From Enterocloster aldenensis (GTDB lineage: Bacteria; Bacillota; Clostridia; Lachnospirales; Lachnospiraceae), in contig NZ_QVEX01000001.1 of the NCBI RefSeq assembly GCF_003434055.1, positions 1 through 64,000 of the forward strand: a stretch of 64,000 bases of DNA, read 5' to 3'. The notes beneath the pieces are model-generated. The model saw only the letters and a program-made list of their open reading frames with translations, was not told the DNA's origin and did not search any database. Both the position numbers and the translations under genes were made by a program. Positions 38,738-47,676 of the stretch are shown piece by piece (position 1 is the first letter of the stretch; each line of letters begins with the position of its first letter).

Positions 38738-39634
38738 TCAATCTTTTTTCCTGCCCAGGACTTTGTTCTGCAGCATGGTGATGATGAACACCATCACAAA
38801 AAACGCAACGGACATGGCTGCCGCCCGTCCCATCCTCCGGTTTGTAAAGCCTGTCTCATAGATGTAGTGCACAATGGTCCTTGTATGGGTACCGGGACCG
38901 CCTCCCGCCATCAGGTAGGTCTGCCCGAACAGTTTAAAGGAGGCGATGGTCTGGAGCATGATTACCAGTACCGTGGTGTCCTTTAGCATGGGAATCGTAA
39001 CCGAAAACAGCATCTGCCGTGAATTGGCCCCGTCAATCCTGGCTGCCTCGTAGATGTCCTCCGGTATGTCCTGAAGCCCTGCCAGGAAAAGAATCATGTT
39101 AAATCCAACGGTCCACCACACAGTGGTAATCAGGATTGCCAGCCATACCAGCCATTTTGTATTGAGCCAGTACATTTCCCCAATGCCCAGTACATTGGTA
39201 AGCTGTGTCACAAGGCCGGTGTAAGGCTGGAAAATAAAAATCCAAAGGCCGGTCACCACGGACATGGACAGCACATAGGGAGAGAAAAAGCAGGTCCTGA
39301 TAAAAATGGTGCCCTTTAACCTGGAGTTGATGAACATTGCAAAGATAAAACCTACCAGGACAATCGTAGGCGTGGAGATTACCACAAAAAACAAGGTATT
39401 GAACATGGCCTGCCAAAATCCTTTGTCCTGAAACATCGCAGCATAATTCTGGATGCCGATAAAAAATGTCCTGCCGCCCAGTGTCGCATCAAACAGGCTG
39501 AGTTTCATGCCCTTAAGGATGGGGTACAGGAGAAAGCACAGGAAAAAGAGCAGGAACGGGATGATAAAGCACCACGCCGTTATGTTCTCCCTCACCGCAT
39601 TCTTCCGCTTGATTGATTGATATGACTTATCCAT
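38738..39634 (-). CDS. Carbohydrate ABC transporter permease (MalF/AraP-like)
   Basis: Partner permease of 298 residues, six helices. The EAA-type loop is DIYEAARIDGANSRQMLFSVTIP. Located between the binding-protein gene and the second permease, the usual order for CUT1 importers of oligosaccharides. Confidence 0.92.
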   Translation of the reverse strand: MDKSYQSIKRKNAVRENITAWCFIIPFLLFFLCFLLYPILKGMKLSLFDATLGGRTFFIGIQNYAAMFQDKGFWQAMFNTLFFVVISTPTIVLVGFIFAMFINSRLKGTIFIRTCFFSPYVLSMSVVTGLWIFIFQPYTGLVTQLTNVLGIGEMYWLNTKWLVWLAILITTVWWTVGFNMILFLAGLQDIPEDIYEAARIDGANSRQMLFSVTIPMLKDTTVLVIMLQTIASFKLFGQTYLMAGGGPGTHTRTIVHYIYETGFTNRRMGRAAAMSVAFFVMVFIITMLQNKVLGRKKD

Positions 39635-39757
39635 GGAATGCCTCCGATTTCGTTGCTGTTAAGTTCCATTGCTGCCTTTTTTAAAACTGCTGCAGTATTA
39701 CCTGCAGCAGTCTCAAAATATATGTTCCTAACCCGGTACTTCCATTTTCCCGCCGCC

Positions 39758-41113
39758 CTATCTGTTATAGGAATCCAGAATCTCCTGGAACTGCTCCTGC
39801 ATATGGTCCATGGTCGCCTGCACGTCCTGCTCCCCTGCAATCATGGCAGCCAGTTCCCTGTAGGTCATTTCCGTAAGGCCGGCCACGCCGCATACCTGGG
39901 GATAGAATTTTGCATAGTTTGCGGACTCCGCATAGTTTTCCCTGTAGGGAAGGGCCTTGAATTCCTCGGATTCCATGACGGAGGTCCTGCTGGGAATGTG
40001 GCCGGACTGGGCCCATTTGCCAGTGTTATCCGTAATCCATTTCATGAATTCCATGGCAGATGTCTTTTCCGCATCCGTAAGATTGGCGTTCTTAGGAATC
40101 ACCAGTGTATGGGAATCCGCATAAACGGATTTGGTGGTGCCTAACTGGGGGAATGACATTGACACGAAGTTCAGCCCATTGGTTCCCTCAAAGGTGGGGA
40201 TTGCCCAGTCACCGTTGATGGTGGCCACCGCCACATTGCCGGTAAACAATTCCGCGCCGTTCTTCTGGTTCTTGGGCCAGATCTCACTGTCCACCATCCG
40301 CATCATGATTTCCAGCGCCTTTCTGTTGGCATCGCTGTCCAAGGTGGCGGTCCTGCCGTCAGCATCGCACACATCGCCGCCAAACTGGGTCAGCAGGGTA
40401 TACCACACATACATGGGAAGCCCGTTCATGGAGGTTCCTGACAAAGGCATCTTGCCGCTGTCCGCCTTTACTTTTTCAAAATATTCAAAGAACGCCTCTT
40501 CCCCGTCCGGCACAATGACTGTCCCGTCGTCTTCTAAAAGGCCCATCTTCTCAAATTCATCTGTGTTGAAATGCATCAGCAGCAGATGGGTATCCATGGG
40601 CATGCAGTAGTGGGTGCCATCCACCTGGGAAGCTTCCTGAAGCCGTTTGGTAAACCCGGTCCAGTCCACGGAGGCGTCTGCTGCCAGGCTGTCCAAGGGT
40701 TCCAGCAGTTCATCGGTCACATACTCCTTAATCCTGGTAATATGGTTGACCGCCACCGTGGGAGCGGAATCAGATGTCATGGCTGCCAGCAGCTTTGTAT
40801 AGTATTCCTCTGATTTGATGATCATGAATTCCACTTCCGTGGTGGGGCTTTGGGCATTGAACTCATCCACAAGGGCTGTCATGATATCGCCGTCCCCGCC
40901 TGAGAACGGGGCCCAGTAGGTTATTTTTGTCTTTTCCCCGGACGGGGCCGCGGTATCCGCTCCCTCTGCCGCCTTACTTGTGTTTTCCGTGGCCTCGGAC
41001 GCCCCGCCGCCGGAGGCTGCGCCCTGTCCTCCTCCACACGCTACCAGTGACGCCGTCATGGTCCCTGCCAATACCAATGCTGTCATTTTTTTTACAAGGT
41101 TTCTTTTCCTCAC
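39758..41113 (-). CDS. Extracellular solute-binding lipoprotein of sugar ABC importer
   Basis: Family 1 binding protein of about 451 residues. A signal peptide with lipobox LVAC (cleavage before Cys, followed by GGGQGAASGG and an acidic/Thr-Ser linker) anchors it outside the membrane. The GTG at 41113 is chosen as start because AAGGAGG lies 7 nt upstream and the signal peptide then begins properly (VRKRNLVKK). First gene of the importer-glycosidase operon, directly after the YesN terminator. Confidence 0.93.
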   Translation of the reverse strand: MRKRNLVKKMTALVLAGTMTASLVACGGGQGAASGGGASEATENTSKAAEGADTAAPSGEKTKITYWAPFSGGDGDIMTALVDEFNAQSPTTEVEFMIIKSEEYYTKLLAAMTSDSAPTVAVNHITRIKEYVTDELLEPLDSLAADASVDWTGFTKRLQEASQVDGTHYCMPMDTHLLLMHFNTDEFEKMGLLEDDGTVIVPDGEEAFFEYFEKVKADSGKMPLSGTSMNGLPMYVWYTLLTQFGGDVCDADGRTATLDSDANRKALEIMMRMVDSEIWPKNQKNGAELFTGNVAVATINGDWAIPTFEGTNGLNFVSMSFPQLGTTKSVYADSHTLVIPKNANLTDAEKTSAMEFMKWITDNTGKWAQSGHIPSRTSVMESEEFKALPYRENYAESANYAKFYPQVCGVAGLTEMTYRELAAMIAGEQDVQATMDHMQEQFQEILDSYNR

Positions 41114-41193
41114 GTCTGTTCCTCCTTTTTTCTCTGGGCAGTAGCCGGGGCGGGTTTGGGAATCCATTTACGCCCCAGGGGATTTCCCCAATA

Positions 41194-41221
41194 AAAAGAC
41201 CTGCCACAAGACAGGTCTTTT
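41194..41221 (-). terminator. Terminator after the YesN-type regulator gene
   Basis: AAAAGACCTG and CAGGTCTTTT form a 10-bp stem with an 8-nt loop, and T-rich sequence follows on the minus strand. It separates the two-component genes from the importer operon. Confidence 0.85.
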
Positions 41222-41326
41222 CCATTCCCAGGATGCATGTTCCTAACAACAAGAGCCATCTCATTTGATGAGATAAGCATACCATGTAATCCACACACCG
41301 TAAATTTGACTGTTTTAATAAAAGTG

Positions 41327-42859
41327 TCAATTCTTAAACTGATTTTTCCCATTTGTCCGGATATATTCCCCCGGACTCACCCCCGTATATTTCTTAAATA
41401 CTTTTGTGAAATATTTCACATCCGGAAAACCGCTGGCCTCGGCCACCTCATAAATCTTAAGCTTTCCCTCACTGAGCAGGCGTTTGGCCACATCGATGCG
41501 TATCTGGGCCCGGTAGGTGGTATACTTGATTCCCAGTTCCTTCATGAACAGGGTGCTCAGGTATTCCGGGGTCACATTCATGCGCTGCGCCATCTCATCC
41601 AGGGGCAGGTCGCTTTTATATTCCCTGTCCATGATTTTAAGCACCTGGTTGATGATCGGGTGGTTGCCCGACCTGAGATTCCTGGTATACTGCTCATACT
41701 GCATCAGCACGTTCAGGATAAGCTGGGGATAATGTTCCAAAAACAGGCTGTCCCTGACCCATTCCAGGATATTCAGGTTGCTTATATTCTCATACAGCCC
41801 ATAGCTGGCCTTGCGTATGGCATACAGGACAGCGGCCGTCAGGCAGATAAGGGCTTCCCGGATATCGGTGTAGGAATAAACCTTCTGCTTGAGATACTGA
41901 AGGAATTCTTCCAGGCAACCTTCCACCGGCGATATATCCCCCTCATTGATGCAGGTAATGATCTTCCTCTCAAGTTCCGAGGGATAGCTGAATTTCTGTG
42001 TCTCAATCCGGTTTATCACCTCCTCTGTGAGAACCGCCGGTTCCCCCACGGAAAGGTTCCAGTTGGTCATATCCAGGAGCCGCTCCCTCTTTGCCTTTAT
42101 CTCATCCGACCCCTTAAGGCAGGTTCCGGCAAAAACCAGATAAGGGTTAACCTGTTCCCTGCACCGCCTTACTGCCGGGTTCAGCCTCTCATTCATCCCC
42201 TCCTCATATCCATGGAGCAGGATATAATTTTCCTTGTGCCGCGCCTCCCTGCACACGCAGGATTCAATTCCCGGCAGCGCCTGTCCCAGTTCTGCCACGA
42301 TCCGCTCCCAGTCGGCCTGTACCACCCGGTTCTCTCCCCGTATGAGGAGAAGGAAGTTCATGTCCCGGGATTTGAACCGTTTCTTCCATTCCGCCTCGAA
42401 TTTGGACCCTGAGAATCCCTGCATGAACAGCGCCCGCTCCAGGATCTGCTCCATGTCCATGGATGAGGTCCTGATGTTCTGCGCCTCCTCCTCAATGGCT
42501 GTCCTGACCTTGCGCAGGGATTCCTCCAGTATTTCCTTTGTAATCGGCTTCAGCAGATAATCCATGCTGCCCAGGCTGATGGCTTCTTTGGCGTACTGGA
42601 ACTCCGCATAACCGCTGAGTATGATATAACGGCAGGCCAGTTTCTCCTCATTCAGCGCTTTCATCATCTCCAGCCCCGTCATGCCGTTCATCCGGATATC
42701 CGTAATGATGATGTCCGGGCGCAGTTCCATGGCCATACGGATCCCCTCTTCCCCGCTTCTGGCCTGGCCGGCAATCTCATACTCCCCTCCCAGCTCCGCA
42801 ATCAGGTTTGATAATCCTTTTAATGTCTTCCATTCATCTTCCACTATCAGTATTTTCAC
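41327..42859 (-). CDS. YesN-type response regulator, receiver plus AraC HTH
   Basis: A 510-residue activator: N-terminal receiver with phospho-acceptor Asp in IIITDIRMNGMTG (about residue 55), a long middle region and a C-terminal AraC-type double HTH (LPLDEMAQRMNVTPEYLSTLF ... VAEASGFPDVKYFTKVFKKY). It overlaps the sensor kinase gene by 26 bp. Such pairs typically control an adjacent oligosaccharide importer, here the operon starting at 41113. Confidence 0.92.
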   Translation of the reverse strand: MKILIVEDEWKTLKGLSNLIAELGGEYEIAGQARSGEEGIRMAMELRPDIIITDIRMNGMTGLEMMKALNEEKLACRYIILSGYAEFQYAKEAISLGSMDYLLKPITKEILEESLRKVRTAIEEEAQNIRTSSMDMEQILERALFMQGFSGSKFEAEWKKRFKSRDMNFLLLIRGENRVVQADWERIVAELGQALPGIESCVCREARHKENYILLHGYEEGMNERLNPAVRRCREQVNPYLVFAGTCLKGSDEIKAKRERLLDMTNWNLSVGEPAVLTEEVINRIETQKFSYPSELERKIITCINEGDISPVEGCLEEFLQYLKQKVYSYTDIREALICLTAAVLYAIRKASYGLYENISNLNILEWVRDSLFLEHYPQLILNVLMQYEQYTRNLRSGNHPIINQVLKIMDREYKSDLPLDEMAQRMNVTPEYLSTLFMKELGIKYTTYRAQIRIDVAKRLLSEGKLKIYEVAEASGFPDVKYFTKVFKKYTGVSPGEYIRTNGKNQFKN

Positions 42860-44654
42860 GAATCTCCTCCTGATCTGACCTCATGCATTGCCTGGGTATC
42901 ACGGTTTCAATGGTAGTGCCTTTCCCCTCGCTGCTATCCACATGGATGGAGTAGGCGGACCCATAATATAAATCCAGCCTTGCCAGCACGTTGAGGACGC
43001 CGATGGAATTCCCTGCATTCATCCTCCGGACAAAAATAGCTTCCATCTGTTCCTTGGACATCCCCTGTCCATTGTCGCTGACAATGAAGGCCAGGCGTTC
43101 CTCATCCTGTTCCCGTATCTGGACCTTGAGCAGGCCTCCGTGCTCCACATCCGCCATCCCGTGAAGGATGGCGTTCTCAATGAACGGCTGGAATATCATC
43201 TTATGGATCTTGCAGGTCTTCACCGACTCCTGGCACTCTATCACATACTCAAAACTGTCCATGAAACGTACCTTCTGAAGGTATAAATACCGCTCCAGAT
43301 AGGAAAGTTCCTCGGAAATCATGACAATCTGGTTGCTCTTCTGGATCTGGTAGCGGAGTATCTGGGCAAATTTGCTCAGCATACTGCTGATTTCCTTCTG
43401 GTCGTTCTCAATGGCCAGCCAGTTAATGGAATCCAGGGTATTGTAGATGAAATGCGGGTTAATCTGGGCTTCCAGCGCCCTGATTTCCGCCTCCTTCTCC
43501 CTGATACCTGACTCCTTCACCATCTGCATCTGTTCATTGACCGTGTTCATCATGATGTTGAAATGGGTGGCAATCTGGCTGATCTCATTTTTCTCATCCC
43601 TGTGGATTCCCACCTTTGCGTTCAGTTTGCCGCCCTGGACCTTATTCATCGTGTTGACGATATCCGTAATGTATTTGGACATTTTCTTTGACACGTACAG
43701 TACTGCCCCCAGTACGGCCAGCGCCAGCAGGAATGAAACAGCCAGCACGGTCTTCTGGATTTCGTACAGCCTGTGATACACATAATTCTCATCCAGCACG
43801 CTGTACATCCTCCATCCGGTGGACGGGACCTCCTCCATAAGCACCATATGCGGGCTGTCCGGATCCATCCTGTCTTCCTCCTCAAAGTACCCGTCCACAA
43901 AACTGCCTATGACTTCTTTATCATAGTGGGAAATAATCCTGCCGTCAGCATCCGTAATCAGCAGGTAATTGATGTCCCTGTCCCCGCTCACCTGGCCGTT
44001 GGCGCATATCTCGCTTAACACATTTTCCTCAATGCTGATTATCCCCGTCCCCACCTGGCGGTTGGTATAATAGTCCATGATCTGCTTTCCGTAGGAATAC
44101 ACATAGTACTCCCGCGTCCCCTTCCGGTCCAGATACTGGGTGGGCATCCATTTCCCCTTAAGGCCGCCGTTGTCCTCAAAAATCCCCTGGCTGAAATACC
44201 TCTGGTGCAGGCTGGATATCTTGGGATTCAGCAGTTCCACTTCCTGGCGGTCATAGCCATAGCTTATGTCCGATATGGTGCGGATGGACATGCTGCGCAC
44301 CTCGGAACGGTAGGTGAGGAACTCCTTCATGGTTTTATCCAGCTCTGACTTTATCTTCCACTCATTCTCATCATTCATGCTGTTCAGTGCATTTACCGCC
44401 ATTATGAAATCCGTGTCCCGGAACAGCTCGTCAATGGCCTTCTTGTAGCCTTTTAGGGAGGTGTCCAGGTTCAGGGTGGTCTGGCGCAGGGAGTTCTGGT
44501 AGGATTCCTCTATCTTCTCCTTCATGAACCTGCGCATATAGGAACTGCTGAGTCCCTGTACAATGACCATCTGGAACAGGAATACCCCCATGAACACCAT
44601 GGTAAGCTGCCTGGCAAATGTCTGTCTTTTCCAGATATGTAATATACCCTTCAT
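42834..44654 (-). CDS. YesM-type sensor histidine kinase
   Basis: Membrane sensor of 606 residues: helix 1 near residues 19-37, an extracellular sensing domain (about 38-290), helix 2 near 297-317, HAMP, the His_kinase domain with acceptor His in INPHFIYNTLDSINW, and HATPase. The reading frame is open to 45005, but the first 117 codons overlap dgoD in another frame and lack protein-like character. The ATG at 44654 (MKGILHIWKRQ) lies 13 bp after dgoD and is the real start. Confidence 0.93.
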   Translation of the reverse strand: MKGILHIWKRQTFARQLTMVFMGVFLFQMVIVQGLSSSYMRRFMKEKIEESYQNSLRQTTLNLDTSLKGYKKAIDELFRDTDFIMAVNALNSMNDENEWKIKSELDKTMKEFLTYRSEVRSMSIRTISDISYGYDRQEVELLNPKISSLHQRYFSQGIFEDNGGLKGKWMPTQYLDRKGTREYYVYSYGKQIMDYYTNRQVGTGIISIEENVLSEICANGQVSGDRDINYLLITDADGRIISHYDKEVIGSFVDGYFEEEDRMDPDSPHMVLMEEVPSTGWRMYSVLDENYVYHRLYEIQKTVLAVSFLLALAVLGAVLYVSKKMSKYITDIVNTMNKVQGGKLNAKVGIHRDEKNEISQIATHFNIMMNTVNEQMQMVKESGIREKEAEIRALEAQINPHFIYNTLDSINWLAIENDQKEISSMLSKFAQILRYQIQKSNQIVMISEELSYLERYLYLQKVRFMDSFEYVIECQESVKTCKIHKMIFQPFIENAILHGMADVEHGGLLKVQIREQDEERLAFIVSDNGQGMSKEQMEAIFVRRMNAGNSIGVLNVLARLDLYYGSAYSIHVDSSEGKGTTIETVIPRQCMRSDQEEIRENTDSGR

Positions 44655-44667
44655 GTCCTGTTCCCCG

Positions 44668-45816
44668 TCACCACTCAGCCACGGAGCCATCCTCATGCCT
44701 CCAGACCGGGTTCTTCCAGTTATGGGGCGTCCGGTTCTCCTCAAGGACCAGTTCCTTATTGACCTCAACGCCAAGTCCCGGCTTTGTGGGAAGCTTGACA
44801 TAACCGTCCACAAACCGGAAATCCTCCGGATTATCCACATAATCCAGCACGCTCCTGCCCACATTGTAGTGGATTCCCATGCTCTGTTCCTGGATGACCG
44901 CATTGTAGCAGGTGGCGTCCACCTGCAGGCAGGAGCTGAGGGCAATGGGACCCAATGGACAGTGGGGTGCCAGGGCCACATCATGGGCTTCCGCCATGGA
45001 TGCAATCTTTTTTACCTCTGTGATGCCCCCTGCATGGGACAGGTCAGGCTGGATGATATCCACGCCGCCCATCTGGAACAGGCGCTTGAAATCCCATTTG
45101 GAATACAGCCTCTCTCCTGTGGCAATGGGAATCTGGCAGGCAGCTGCAATCTCGCGGAAGCATTCCATGTTCTCGCAGAGCACCGGCTCCTCGATGAACA
45201 TGGGGTCGTAAGCCTCCAGCTTCTTAGCCAGGATTTTAGCCATGGGCCTGTGCACCCGGCCGTGGAAATCAATGGCAATGCCAAAATCCTTCCCGCAGCT
45301 TAAACGGATTGCATCCACCCGTTCCAGTACCGCGTCAATCTTATCATAGCTGTCAATGAACTGCAGTTCCTCCGTGGCATTCATCTTCACTGCCGTGAAG
45401 CCCGCCTCCATCTTCTCCCTGGCCGCCGCCCCCACATCCGTTGGCCGGTCGCCGCCAATCCAGGAATATACACGCATCTTATTCCTGCAGCTCCCGCCCA
45501 TCAGTTCATGGACCGGCGCATTAAAATATTTGCCCTTGATATCCCACAGGGCCTGGTCAATACCGGAAATAGCGCTCATCATCACGCCTCCTCCCCGGTA
45601 AAAGCCGGCCCGGTACAGGACGGTCCAGATATCCTCAATATGGGCCGGGTCAGCCCCAATCAGATAATCCTCCATCTCATGCACACAGGCCAGCACCGTG
45701 CCTGCATGTCCCTCCAGCACAGCCTCTCCCCAGCCGCTTAACCCTTGGTCCGTGATAATTTCCACAAATCCCCAGCGCGGACGGACAAAATACGTGTTGA
45801 TTTCCTTAATCTTCAT
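44668..45816 (-). CDS. dgoD: D-galactonate dehydratase-like enolase-superfamily enzyme
   Basis: Mandelate-racemase-subgroup acid-sugar dehydratase, 382 residues as in E. coli DgoD, with very close motif agreement: GWGEAVLEGHA, YRAGFYRGGGVMMSAISGIDQALWDIKGK, IDFHGRVHRPMAK (metal Asp and catalytic His), FIEEPV, QPDLSHAGGITE, APHCPLGPIALSSCLQ and the C-terminal WRHEDGSVAEW. AAAGGAG precedes the ATG at 45816. The kinase and aldolase that would complete galactonate breakdown are not in the window. Confidence 0.9.
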   Translation of the reverse strand: MKIKEINTYFVRPRWGFVEIITDQGLSGWGEAVLEGHAGTVLACVHEMEDYLIGADPAHIEDIWTVLYRAGFYRGGGVMMSAISGIDQALWDIKGKYFNAPVHELMGGSCRNKMRVYSWIGGDRPTDVGAAAREKMEAGFTAVKMNATEELQFIDSYDKIDAVLERVDAIRLSCGKDFGIAIDFHGRVHRPMAKILAKKLEAYDPMFIEEPVLCENMECFREIAAACQIPIATGERLYSKWDFKRLFQMGGVDIIQPDLSHAGGITEVKKIASMAEAHDVALAPHCPLGPIALSSCLQVDATCYNAVIQEQSMGIHYNVGRSVLDYVDNPEDFRFVDGYVKLPTKPGLGVEVNKELVLEENRTPHNWKNPVWRHEDGSVAEW

Positions 45817-45890
45817 ATAATCCCTCTCCTTTCCCAACAGGTTCACCCCATCTGTAAATTGCATTATCCACACAACACGTGGCATCATTC

Positions 45891-45919
45891 AAAATATCAC
45901 ACAAAAATCCCCATGTCAA
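45891..45919 (-). promoter_or_regulatory. Promoter of dgoD-yesM-yesN
   Basis: Minus-strand -35 TTGACA (45914-45919), 17-bp spacer and -10 TATTTT (45891-45896), 75 bp upstream of the ATG. Confidence 0.78.
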
Positions 45920-46008
45920 TTTTTATCTATATTCCGCTGTCCAGGGGGGCTTTTGGCATCAAATTGCACAATGGTCATTGGATATGCAGGGGCAATCCCC
46001 ATAAAGTA

Positions 46009-46051
46009 AAAAAGCAGGGCTTATCCATACCATGATAAGCTTCCTGCTTTT
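46009..46051 (-). terminator. Terminator of the aldolase/OYE/kinase operon
   Basis: Long interrupted stem: AAAAGCAGG and CTTATC on the left pair with GATAAG and CCTGCTTTT on the right, 30 bp after the FGGY kinase stop. T-rich on both sides. Confidence 0.8.
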
Positions 46052-46080
46052 ACTGTCCTGCCCCATCCACCCAGTACCAT

Positions 46081-47643
46081 TCACATGTCCAGGCGTTCCA
46101 CCACGGTACGCAGCCTCCTTAGGTCCTGGTCTAAATGGAGGAATATTTCTTTATAAAACGGATAAATCTTTTCGTACCGATCCACCCATTCCTGATCCGG
46201 TTCAATCACCTCATCAATTTTAACCAGCCGCTCTGCGGCCTCTGACAGATCAGGAAATACGCCCAGCTTATGCCCTGCAATTAGAGCATCGCCAACCGGC
46301 ACATTACCTGACCTCTCATCCAGCACATATACAGGCATGTCCAGTACGGCTGCTTTAATCCGTGACCATGTCCGGCTTTTTGCCCCGCCTCCTGTAATAC
46401 GCAGCATCCCTGCGCCCGCGCCTGCTTTACCGATTGTCTCAATCACATGACGCAGTGCAAATGCTGTCCCTTCAAATACAGACCGCGCCATCTCCGCGCG
46501 CGTGGTGGAAATGGACATGCCGATAAACATACTCCTGGCATAATCCTTCCAGATTGGCGCCCGCTCCCCCATGAGATAGGGATAAAACAACAGACCTCCT
46601 GAGCCAGGATCTGCTTCCAGGGCCAGCTCGTTCAGGTAGGTATATATATCCTTTCCCTGCTCCTTTGCAGCAGCGCGTTCCTCTGCCGCCATGGTTTCAA
46701 TATACCAGTTAAGCGCCAGGCCCGTGGTGGTAATAGGAGCGTCAAATACCCATGGCATGCCTGTAATGGCACAGGGCTTGGTCACAACCGGAAGATCCGG
46801 CGCGCTCTTCACATCGCTTCCCACAAATACCAGGGAACTGGTACCCGAGGATTCCCCGGCCTCCCCCAGCCGGCTCATCCCCATGGCGTACATGGATGCC
46901 ATGGCATCGGAACATCCGGCTATCACAGGTATCCCGCTTACAAGGCCTGTCGCATCTGCCGCTTCATCTGTCACAAAACCAATGATTTCATTAACCAGCT
47001 TTAACGGCGGCATGACCGAATCCAGGTCAACGCCTATGACGTCTCCAATCTCGGATGCCCAGTCCATGGTGCTTATATCCAGACATTGCGTACGTGCTGC
47101 CTGGTCAATATCAATCGTCCTTTTTCCTGTGAGCTTAAAATTAATATAGGAACTGGCCTGCATGAAGGAGGATGTCCTGGCAAACAGCTCCGGTTCATTC
47201 TTTTTAAACCAGAGTATCTTGCTTGGCAGGAATCCTGCCCCCGGCCTTCCTCCCACCATATTCACAAAACGCTCCCATCCAATGGTATCCACTATACAGT
47301 CCAGTTCCCCGCCAGAACGGGTATCCTGATAGGTCAATGCATTCCTTAAGGGAACGCCGTCTTTATCCACCGGGAGCATGGTGACCGTATGGGAACTGAT
47401 TCCGATTCCCCTGATCCGCCTTACAACCTCCATACCCGCCTCTTCGCACAGGGCGCGGAATATCTCCACGCTGTTTTCCCACCACCGGCCTGCATCCTGC
47501 TCCTGCATACCTGGTCCGGGACAGATAAAACAATTGGGCCTTGAAGCTTCTGCTGCCACTGTTCCGTCTTCGCCAATGATGACAGCCTTAATATTGGTTG
47601 TTCCGCAATCCATTCCCAGCAGATAATTTTCTACTTTGTTCAT
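46081..47643 (-). CDS. FGGY-family carbohydrate kinase
   Basis: ATP-dependent sugar or polyol kinase of 520 residues, most like xylulokinase/gluconokinase members. Seen: LGMDCGTTNIKAVII (phosphate-1), a substrate Asp region, GCSDAMASMYAMG and the second ATPase motif near LRITGGGAKSRTW. Last gene of a six-gene operon with class II aldolase and Fe-alcohol dehydrogenase, the logic of fuculose- or rhamnulose-type pathways, so a ketose is a likely substrate. Its exact identity cannot be read from sequence. Confidence 0.87.
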   Translation of the reverse strand: MNKVENYLLGMDCGTTNIKAVIIGEDGTVAAEASRPNCFICPGPGMQEQDAGRWWENSVEIFRALCEEAGMEVVRRIRGIGISSHTVTMLPVDKDGVPLRNALTYQDTRSGGELDCIVDTIGWERFVNMVGGRPGAGFLPSKILWFKKNEPELFARTSSFMQASSYINFKLTGKRTIDIDQAARTQCLDISTMDWASEIGDVIGVDLDSVMPPLKLVNEIIGFVTDEAADATGLVSGIPVIAGCSDAMASMYAMGMSRLGEAGESSGTSSLVFVGSDVKSAPDLPVVTKPCAITGMPWVFDAPITTTGLALNWYIETMAAEERAAAKEQGKDIYTYLNELALEADPGSGGLLFYPYLMGERAPIWKDYARSMFIGMSISTTRAEMARSVFEGTAFALRHVIETIGKAGAGAGMLRITGGGAKSRTWSRIKAAVLDMPVYVLDERSGNVPVGDALIAGHKLGVFPDLSEAAERLVKIDEVIEPDQEWVDRYEKIYPFYKEIFLHLDQDLRRLRTVVERLDM

Positions 47644-47676
47644 ATCCTAAGCCCCCTTTCGGTATTACGACATCCC

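Noticed and set aside
44655..45005. 117-codon N-terminal extension of the YesM-type kinase
   Set aside because: Overlaps dgoD out of frame and is rich in Trp, Met and Arg as expected of a shadow frame; the ATG at 44654 fits the family start.
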